Positions 10,822 through 18,048 of a stretch of 21,116 nucleotides of DNA are shown here, piece by piece. The notes below the pieces were generated by a model. The model made no database searches. It saw only the letters and a program-made list of their open reading frames with translations, and was not told the DNA's origin. The stretch comes from Sphacelaria rigidula (taxonomy: Eukaryota; Phaeophyceae; Sphacelariales): the NCBI GenBank assembly GCA_964200075.2, contig CAXNAA020000463.1, positions 1-21,116 of the forward strand. The letters are read 5' to 3'. Each line of letters starts with the position of its first letter. Position 1 is the stretch's first letter. The position numbers and the translations under genes are program-made.

Positions 10822-10977
10822 GCAATCTTTTTCTGCTGGCTGTGAGGAAACCCGATAAATTCTCCGATTCTCTGGACGTTGACTTTTGGTTTATCACCCT
10901 CTGCTCAGATGCGGACACTCCCGCATCTCCCCCGATTTGGGGTGGTTTCCTCACAGCTAGCCGAAAAACATATTGCC
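10822..10977. mobile_element. Short foldback element (imperfect inverted repeat of about 31-34 bp)
   Basis: GCTGTGAGGAAACC lies within 10837-10852 and its complement GGTTTCCTCACAGC at 10944-10957. Pairing extends outward through a T-rich part to GCAAT (10822-10826) and ATTGC (about 10972-10976). The interior of about 90 bases contains a smaller hairpin (GATGCGG/CCGCATC region). Clear target duplications were not found, so the element class is open. Confidence 0.55.
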
Positions 10978-11028
10978 CAACGGACTGGGAATACGGATTC
11001 GTTGCCATTAAAAATGGTTTGAGTATCC

Positions 11029-11240
11029 TGTAATGCGTGAGAGGACCGCGTGCTTAGGGGACCGCGGCGTAGTCCAAAACACCCCAGGATCGACATCTTT
11101 TTACACCAATCGGGCCAGTCCCTGCAGGTACCACGCCCCTGACCCTAACCCCAACACTAACCCTAACCCTAACCCCAACCATACGGATATTCAATATTCA
11201 GATGCGGTCCTCTAAGCACGCGGTCCTCTCACGCATTACA
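11029..11240. mobile_element. 212-bp MITE with 37-bp terminal inverted repeats, carrying telomeric repeats
   Basis: The left end 11029-11065 and the right end 11204-11240 are inverted copies beginning TGTAATGCGTGAGAGGACCG. They differ at one position in 37. The same 4 bases, ATCC, flank it at 11025-11028 and 11241-11244, fitting a 4-bp target duplication. The interior has no coding capacity and holds seven CCCTAA-like hexamers. The size, long near-identical ends and lack of ORF fit a miniature inverted-repeat transposable element. The superfamily is not assigned. Confidence 0.8.
11137..11180 (+). repeat. Interstitial telomere-like repeats (CCCTAA)n
   Basis: Seven hexamers in exact register: CCCTGA, CCCTAA, CCCCAA, CACTAA, CCCTAA, CCCTAA, CCCCAA. 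Three are perfect CCCTAA, the C-rich strand of the TTAGGG telomere repeat. They lie inside the MITE at 11029-11240. Confidence 0.85.
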
Positions 11241-11283
11241 ATCCGATACACAATCTCACACACTCATGTTGCGCTTATGAGCA

Positions 11284-11529
11284 ATGCTACGGTAGGGGTG
11301 CACTTTTTGCGCGAAATCTTGTCTGGCTCAGGGGCTTCCAAAGATTCTAGATTCACAAGAATATGGGTCAGGCCAACCCAGTTGGCAAATTCATTCGGGA
11401 TGTCCCTAGCACATTGAAATAGTAATCCTGGCGTACTCTCACATATTTCATAATTCGTGTTTTGGAGTAGATAAAGGGCCCCTAACAATTCTAACCTCAT
11501 ACAATATTTCTGCACCCCTACCGTAGCAT
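11284..11529. mobile_element. 246-bp MITE with perfect 19-bp terminal inverted repeats
   Basis: ATGCTACGGTAGGGGTGCA at 11284-11302 is exactly complementary to 11511-11529. The interior has no ORF of note. The immediate flanks do not show an obvious target duplication. The element directly abuts the SINE that follows, and lies only 39 bases from the end of the previous MITE's flanking duplication. Confidence 0.75.
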
Positions 11530-11551
11530 CCCTCTTGTACGGCTATCGCCG

Positions 11552-11930
11552 GTTGCCCCCGTGGCTTAGTTGGTAACCTCGAAACCTTCTGACGGCTGGG
11601 TTGTGGAATCGAATCTCGGTGCAGTCACACACGATCTGGGATTTTTCTCACACAATGCCCAACAGTGGAAAGCGACTATGTCGTGAGTACACAAATTCGA
11701 CATCGCGGTCGACGAGGGAAAGGGAGTTCTGAACCCCTCTCGCGATAAAAATGTATGGTCAGCACCGCAGAAGGACGGTGGAGAACTAAAGCAAATATAA
11801 TATATATAAAACTCCTGTGTGGCCTTCCTCCTGCTGTGTGCGACCCCGGCTGTTGCGCCCACATATACCGCAAGGTGCAGACTGGCGTCCAGAATAGATG
11901 GGGTGACAACACACAGACACACGCACAGAC
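11552..11930 (+). mobile_element. tRNA-derived SINE, copy A
   Basis: The head resembles a tRNA gene. TGGCTTAGTTGG (about 11562-11573) fits the polymerase III A box, and GAATCGAATC (about 11607-11616) is near a B box. The body is shared with the minus-strand copy at 14430-14798: both have GATCTGGGATTTTT after the head, TCGACGAGGGAA/TCGACGAGGGAAGG in the body, CCTTCTGCGGTGC-type sequence, and CTGGCG(T/C)CCAGAATA before a CA-rich 3' tail (ACACACAGACACACGCAC). The acceptor stem of this copy is decayed. Its 5' leader may extend to about 11530, because CATCCCT is also found just outside the other copy. Confidence 0.75.
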
Positions 11931-12248
11931 ATGGGGCTGAATGTTACCGAATATAAACTAGTGTGAAAACCCGTTATAGCATAGGTTGGTACGAGGAGCA
12001 TCAGTGTAATGGAATGATTTGCTGCTTGAATCGAGACTTCGGAAGGCCTCCTTTGCACCAAACGGGTGCCCCCTTCACCCCCCCAATCTCAAGGTCGCTC
12101 CATACTACATGAAACCGGCACCCAGTCAGCCTGCTGAATCTTAGGGGTGTCCACTTGCCGCGTACCTCTATATGCAAATAAACAAGCACAAACGATTGGC
12201 TTGGTCATAGGTACAAATCCAGTAGTATACAGCAGATCCTCTGTCCTC
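11931..12248. other. Short spacer between SINE and foldback
   Basis: I see no gene, repeat or RNA in this stretch. Confidence 0.4.
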
Positions 12249-12732
12249 AGGCCGGATGTTATGGCACCTAAATTTTTGGCCCATGGATTGTTCACTTTTG
12301 GGACGTTTGAGCTACTTCTTGACCCCTACAGAGGGAAAACCGCCAACACGCGTCTCGGACACTTTGCATCACCCCACAGAGAGAAGCCTCGCCCACTTTT
12401 CAGATTCGCTTAGCTTCAAGGTTTCGAGCGCGGCCGCTGAACGATAATCCATGTGCAACAAAATCTACGGCGCTCTCCATAGATTATTGGACAAACTGGC
12501 GGGGGTCGGCAAGCACAGATTTTTGCACACGAATTACTGCTCAGCGGTCGATCTCGAAACCTCGGGGCCACGCGAATCTGAAAAGCAGACTAGGCTTCTC
12601 TCTGTGGGGTGATGCAAAGTGTCCGAGACGTGTGTTGGCGGTTTTCTCATTCTAGGGGTCAAAAAGTAGCTCAAACGTCCCAAAAGTGAACACTCCGTGG
12701 GCCAAACATTTGTGTGCCATAACATCCGGCCT
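12249..12732. mobile_element. 484-bp foldback element, about 217-bp inverted arms
   Basis: The left arm 12249-12466 and right arm 12517-12732 are inverted copies separated by only 50 bases. Both begin AGGCCGGATGTTATGGCAC when read inward. They include TGTTCACTTTTGGGACGTTT and a stretch ending ACCCCACAGAGAGAAGCCT. The central 100 bases of the arms differ at about six positions. The strand could fold into one long hairpin. No transposase ORF and no clear target duplication are visible. It is either a foldback MITE or two copies of a repeat inserted head to head. Confidence 0.85.
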
Positions 12733-13465
12733 CAAGTATACCCATCATGCTTTCCGCTATTTGAGTATTATTGTAGCAGGTATTCGCGACCACGTCGAAT
12801 ATTTTGCTGTCTAGGGAACCGCTAGCACAAAATAATGCTGCACAGAAAACTGGAGGGCGTAAGTGGATGCTAGTGTCATCGTTTGTTTCCATCCGTACGA
12901 GTTCCGAGTGGCGTGTGCTGTATGTGACTTCTACCATGCGCGCCCTCGTCTGCCTTGCTTCAGCAGCGGGTCTGAACAGGCAGCCTAATGTAGCCGTACA
13001 AAACGTTACCACGGTTTGTTCAGCAGGAATACGCGGTGCAACTTCACTTCGTTACGCGGGAGGGCGCTTCCTCACACACGACCTCATTTTGATATCGTTG
13101 AGCCTCTTATCGACCGACTCTCCTGCATACAGGGAGGCGCATACTCCACAAGAGCTGCATACAAAGCCTCCCATCAGAGCAGAACTGCGTGCTGTACAGT
13201 GCATACATCGCAGTACTCCCTCTATATACACCGCACACGTACGTGGTGGTGCCACTTGCATACGTTTTCAGTTCTGTACTATTATACCAAGCGAAGCAAA
13301 GCTACATATGTGCAGTTACAGGGCAATACACTACCTTACGAGCAGAACGTATAAGTGAAGCATACATGTTGCGAACGAGGCGGAGACATTGACATAGCCA
13401 GTCGTTTGCTGCGAGAAGAACTTGTGAATTCGAGGGACATATACAGTTTGAAGAACTAATTGGAA
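12733..13465. other. Region before the gag-like ORF, nothing identified
   Basis: There is no long terminal repeat or primer binding site I can identify, and no supported gene. Short ORFs at 12804-13358 lack recognisable motifs. Confidence 0.4.
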
Positions 13466-14293
13466 ATGTCGAGTACGGAAGCCGGTGTTCAGCGGAGCAT
13501 GATGCTGGTGACCAGCGGTGGTGTACGTGCTCCGCGATTCGACGGGGCTTTGAACGCAGACGTCGCTAGACTGTTTCTTCGGCAATATGATGCGTATGTC
13601 GATGCGGCAACCAGGGACAGGCAGAATGGGGAAACGCGGGAGATGGCTGGTCTGATGGATCTCATCCCAGAATCCAGGCAAAACAGTCTGCTGAGGACAA
13701 GATCTACCGGATGCCGTGTTACGGAGGAAGCATGTCGCCAGGTGGTGGGACGCTTAGCAGGCCTTTCATTTGATAACGATGGCGAGCCTAGAGACGTTAA
13801 CTCCATCATCATTACACAGGATGAATTAAACGCTCTAAGAATGAACAATGAAGATCGCGCGTCGGACCGGGTGGAAGGAGTCGCTGAAGCATTGGAGCTG
13901 TTCATCATCGATTATGGGAAAAAGCATCAACTGCTGAACGAGACGCGCCAGTGGAAGCAGGGGGTAGGGCAAACGGTTGTGAAGGCAATGATTGATGGCG
14001 TTTGGCCGGCGTTCTTGCGTGAACGAGTTATGGCCGAGATTGGGTTCAGCAGTGCTGCGAAAGCGAGCCCAGATGCTGTGCTAGATGTGATGCGAAAGCA
14101 CGTCAAGGCATTTCGTGTGGTTGAGGAATACGAAGACTGGAAGTCAAGGAACGAAGTTGTCGGCGAGATGTCCGCGGCGACTCGCGAGCGGTGCGATATC
14201 CCTGAGGACGACTCATGCCGTGGGTCCATCTTGGACGGAGAGCCGGAGCAGGAGCTCGATCTCCCCGATGGCGTTTCTCAGTCAGGCAACGAG
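13466..14293 (+). CDS. Gag-like retroelement ORF, interrupted (partial)
   Basis: The ORF opens at ATG 13466. The N-terminal part (PRFDGALNADVARLFLRQYD followed by AYVDAATRD) resembles the start of retrotransposon capsid/gag domains, where a 'FDG...FL..Y..Y' segment precedes a helical core. The rest is acidic and helical (ALELFIIDYGKKHQLL, WPAFLRERVMAEIG, DVMRKHVKAFRVVEEYEDW). No zinc knuckle, protease or reverse transcriptase follows. A donor-like GAG|GTACAC stands at 14294. The frame stays open to 14569, but from 14430 it only reads through an inverted SINE. I judge it a truncated retroelement gene or a domesticated gag exon. The assignment rests on weak similarity. Confidence 0.4.
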
Positions 14294-14429
14294 GTACACA
14301 CATCAGTTATACAACTCTTATCACATGGTTGTGTGATTCGTAGTTTGAGTTACCTGTTATCGAAGTCTCCAAACAGTCGTCTAACGACATGGGGTAGATC
14401 TGATTTGTGGTTGTTCAGGGGACCGCTCA

Positions 14430-14798
14430 AGTGTGTGTGTGTTATGTGTTGTCGTCCCATTTATTCTGGGCGCCAGTTTACCCCTTTCGGGATATGTGGG
14501 TGCATCAGCCGGGGTCACACAGGAGAAAGGTTAACACAGGAGCTTATTATTTTTTTTATTTGTTTTTAGTACCCCACCTTCCTTCTGCGGTGCTTGCATT
14601 TTTATTTTTTATCGCGAGAGGAGATCAGCCGTCCCTTCCCTCGTCGACCGTTAAGTCGAATTTTGTGTACCCAGGACATAGTCAGTCACCACTGCTGGGC
14701 ATGATGTAAGAAAAAATCCCAGATCGCTCCGGGAATCGGATCCCACAACTCCACCGTCAGAAGGTTACGAGGTTACCAACTGAGCCACCGGGGCGACC
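14430..14798 (-). mobile_element. tRNA-derived SINE, copy B (reverse orientation)
   Basis: On the minus strand the head starts at 14798 with GGTCGCCCCGGTGGCTCAGT. TGGCTCAGTTGG is a perfect A-box match, and GGATCCGATTCC stands in the B-box position. The first bases GGTCGC pair with GCGATC after the T-arm region, so the tRNA acceptor stem is still visible. The body matches copy A and ends in a CA-rich tail (ACACATAACACACACACAC). It is inserted downstream of, and reads into, the gag-like frame. Confidence 0.8.
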
Positions 14799-14933
14799 GG
14801 CTTTCAGTAGGGATGCTTTTCTTTTGTAGCATTCCCGGTATATAGTGCTTGAACCTTGATCATTTATCACCACGTGGTGCTACATACGGCGCATGTTGTG
14901 GGCCGGTGATCACGATCTTGCCGAATATCACAT

Positions 14934-15335
14934 CCCAGATGGATATCCATCGGAGATATGGACGCCCATCTGGAATGCCCGTCCTAGATATCAGATCCAT
15001 CCGGGATATCTATCCATCTGTGGTGTGGATATCCCTGGGATATCCGGTTGATATATGAATATTAATCTGAAGTTATCCCAGAAGGGTATCCATGTCCTAG
15101 GTGGACATCCCAAATGGCTATCCACATCCCAGGTGGGCGTTCATCTGGGATACGCATACCCCGTATGAATGTCGACGTCCCAGGTGGATATCCGCATCGC
15201 AGATGTATACCCCAGGCGTATGTCCATATCCCAGATGTATGCCCGTCTGGGATATCGCATCCTAGATGGACGTCCGTCGGGGATACCACATCCCAAATGG
15301 AGGTTGTACCATAGTGCAAGGCTCCCGGGGTGATA
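14934..15335. repeat. Palindromic GATATCC/CCCAG minisatellite array 1
   Basis: There are many degenerate copies of CCCAGATGGAT directly followed by its complement ATCCATCTGGG, often linked by GATATC. Examples are at 14934-14952, 15106-15150, 15179-15195 and 15226-15256. The units are short and alternate in orientation. The array ends in a distinctive tail (GGAGGTTG, then GCAAGGCTCCC, 15299-15329) that is related to the end of array 2. It lies just upstream of the ubiquitin-fusion gene. Confidence 0.75.
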
Positions 15336-15484
15336 TCGTTCCTGAAGGAGACGGAATTACATTACTTCTTACCCGGGTAGACTGTAAGATCGATAGTTAC
15401 CCTTGCCGCTAGGGTACGGATGGGTCGTGATCATTTCGGTGTCAGCCCAGCACTTGAGGCACTATCATAACTAGTCGCAACCGC

Positions 15485-17196
15485 ATGCTGATGCAGATGT
15501 TCTATTCCACCTATTTCAATCAACGCCATATATGCCCTTCCATGCTATGCTGTGACTATCTCGCCCACCCTTGCATGTTACAGGAGGCATCGATTCAGAT
15601 TACTATGGGCTACATGACGGGTCGAAGGTGTCTCATGGAGGTTTTCCCGTCCTACACCGTCGCGAGGGTGAAAAAACAGTTTTATGACCAGGAAGGTGTG
15701 CCACAACGCCAACAACGCTATGTGTACAACGGCAAGACTATGAAAGATGACAAGACACTCAGCGACTACGACGTTCAGGACCGATCGATCGTGTGGATTG
15801 TGCTACGCCTCGTTGGAGGCAAACCAGTGATTCTTCTATACCCGCCGAGTCCGCTTGACGCTTCGGTGCACCTGACCTTGAACTGCGGTTGGAAGTTCTT
15901 GACGCTCTACCCGGTACCCTCGCGCAAAGAAGCAAGCTCATCCGATAACGCGCCCGTAAGCACTAACGCGATAGGCTATTTGGTAATATTCATCGTGTGA
16001 CTGTAATACTACGTCTTAGCTTCCAAATACTCTATTTGATGCTGAATTTGTTGAATGGTTTCCGGTAGCAGACTGGACTGCCCGCCTTGAGGCACTTGCA
16101 CCAACAACTCTTTTCTGCAATTCAGCATCTGCAGTGGCGTATTGTGGACGCAATTGACAGGGACGCCTCCCTTGCGCCGACAGTAAGGAGCGTGGATGGA
16201 AAACTGTTGAACATGCGCCTAAAACATGCGTTGTAGATGTCATGGATCCTATGTAAGATGCAGACGCGGTGCGTTATCCCTATTCTGCCAGGTATTTAGG
16301 TCGCACTACAATAACCCAATTTCGAGCAACCGTCTTGATACGCCCGCTTTGTCTCCGAACATCGCCTGGACGATGCACCGACAGGCTGTACGATACGACG
16401 AGTGCAAGTGGACAGTTCGTGCTAACCCTGACGGTACCCTGACGGACATGGAGACGAGGAAGGAGTATCCCTACCTCTTCTGGGAAGCGGATTCCGAGGA
16501 CGGTCAGGTAGTGCGGAGCTTCGACCTGGATGGGACTCCTTCGTTCTGCGTTCCCGGCAACGAGGCTGGTACGCAGCACTTCATTCAGCGTACGCGTGGA
16601 AGACAGTGATCGGCATAGCACTTTGCACCCGAGGCACTCGGAGGGTTTCCCTCTGACCGAGGTTTAGGTTTGAATGCTGAAAAGTGCGAATCACATGATC
16701 GTAAGCTGTGGGTGATGCTCTTTGTTGGACGGGACGAAATTGCTGGACGGTAGCAACAGAGGACGGTTTGAAACAGATGAAAAGTTCGGGAAACGGCTTC
16801 GACGGCTATCGTTGTTTGTGGAGCCACTCAAGAAAGAGGGGGTGGTTTGCATCCTCGTAGAGCCGCGGGCAGTGCTCCGTTGTCATCATGCATACGATGT
16901 AAAAGAAGTTTGTCAGCAGTCTGCAGGTTGTCGTTGTTCTGCGTTACGACTCACTAACTGCAGGTGCGTTCCTGGACAGCGCCTTGACGCGACTCGGACT
17001 GAACGTGCAGGAGCGGTGCGACATGGTCACGTATTGGCTACTACAGTTGGAGGCCTATCCGTTCAACGCCATCTACTTCGTGGACGTGCAGCGCTACTCG
17101 CAAGCAGCGAAGCTCACCATCGCGCCCGCCCCTGACGTGCTTATCCGAGTCTTCATGGCCTTCAGGCGAGTCCCTTTGCATGGGAGGCTTGCATGA
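15485..17196 (+). CDS. Divergent ubiquitin domain fused to a KPVIxLYP-type conserved domain (3 visible exons)
   Basis: Proposed exons: up to 15955, 16292-16568 and 16964-17196 (TGA). Introns are GTAAGC...CAG (336 bp, phase 0) and GTACGC...CAG (395 bp, phase 1, rebuilding GGT). Homology starts at 15584, right after an acceptor-like TTACAG. The true N-terminus may therefore be in an unseen upstream exon, or the frame may start at ATG 15485. Counting from 15584 (293 aa), residues 4-79 align end to end with ubiquitin. K27, K48, the TLSDY loop and terminal GG are kept. I44 is Val, K63 is Asp, R74 is Val, and K6, K11, K29 and K33 are lost. Residues 80-83 (KPVI) begin a second domain with PDGTLTD, YLFWEA (185-190), FLDSALTRLGL, VTYWL and PDVLIRVFM (273-281). 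I know this motif series from bacterial and fungal proteins of unknown function. The GG just before KPVI could let a deubiquitinase release the domain; this is inference. Confidence 0.8.
16292..16568 (+). other. Exon 2 of the ubiquitin-fusion gene
   Basis: The acceptor TATTCTGCCAG ends at 16291 and the exon is in phase 0 with the ubiquitin exon. It encodes the WTVRANPDGTLTD and YPYLFWEA motifs of the second domain, then FDLDGTPSFCVPGNEA. The donor at 16569 splits a glycine codon. Confidence 0.75.
16964..17196 (+). other. Exon 3 of the ubiquitin-fusion gene
   Basis: The acceptor CTGCAG ends at 16963, and the phase fits exon 2. It encodes AFLDSALTRLGLNVQERCDM, VTYWLLQLEAYPFNAIYF and APAPDVLIRVFMAF, the conserved C-terminal motifs of the domain, and ends at TGA 17194-17196. 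An AATAAA occurs at 17198-17203, probably too close to the stop to be the working poly(A) signal. Confidence 0.8.
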
Positions 17197-17451
17197 AATA
17201 AAGGAAGGTGTCCACAACAATCACGTTTCGAGTGTACCAGGTCGGTGTTTCGTTGGAAGTAGGTTTTTGGTGGTACGGACCAGTGAATATGTGTTTGGCG
17301 CCACGACTTGAGCATATTCCTCGCCAGCGGCAATAGACACGAGCAAGCGCAGTAGTGCGAAGACTTTGGTACAATTCCCCGCGCGGATGTTAGATCGCTC
17401 GGTCACACAGGCCAGCTTCACGACCTTCCATCATCGCACAAGACTCATTAG

Positions 17452-18048
17452 GGATACGGGTATCCATCTGGGACATCTATGTGGGATATATCTACCGGAG
17501 ATATGGATTAGGGAGAGGGCTATGCATCTGGGATATCACATCTACGTATGATGCCTGTTCAAGTCAATTACCTGGGATATTGATGTCCGCGTAGGGTTCT
17601 CATCTCTGAAACCTCACATTTATTTGGGGCAGTCGTTTGGGATGTCAGATCCACGTAGGAGACCCGTCTGCGATATTCTGCCGTCCAGTTCGGGGTGGGG
17701 TTAGATGTCCCAGGCGGATATTCATATTTCAGGTGTGCATCCATCTGGGATATTCCAGGTTCAGATGAACATCCCAGACGAACCTGCTATCTCAGGTGGA
17801 CACCTCAGATGGATATCCATATCCCAGATCAATCTCAGATAGATTTGACATCCCAGGTGGGCATCCAAGGTGGATACATATATACTATATGGGCATCAAT
17901 ATTTCACAAGGACCTTCCCAATGGGTATCAGTCTCCCAGATAGATGTGCCAGATGGAAACGACATCTCATATTTACATCTCTCCCGGATGTGAATCCCAG
18001 ATAGACATAATATCTCGGATGGAAGGCCCACGATAACGCAGGGCTCCG
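17452..18048. repeat. Palindromic GATATCC/CCCAG minisatellite array 2
   Basis: This is the same degenerate unit family as 14934-15335: CCCAGATGGAT next to its complement. Clear examples are 17459-17473, 17739-17755 and 17806-17828. It is more decayed in the part 17580-17700. Its end (ATGGAAGGCCCACGAT, then GCAGGGCTCC, 18018-18046) resembles the tail of array 1 in the same orientation. The two arrays are therefore direct repeats flanking the ubiquitin-fusion gene. Confidence 0.7.

Noticed and set aside
11137-11180. Chromosome end or subtelomere
   Set aside because: Only seven degenerate hexamers lie inside a MITE with matched ends, and other sequence continues on both sides.
11552-11625. Functional tRNA gene
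   Set aside because: The acceptor and T stems are decayed, a 300-bp shared body follows, and a second copy has the same body, so it is a SINE head.
14849-15319. Small ORFs over the palindromic array (IPGGYPHRR-type peptides)
   Set aside because: They are translations of the degenerate GATATCC/CCCAG repeat and appear on both strands.
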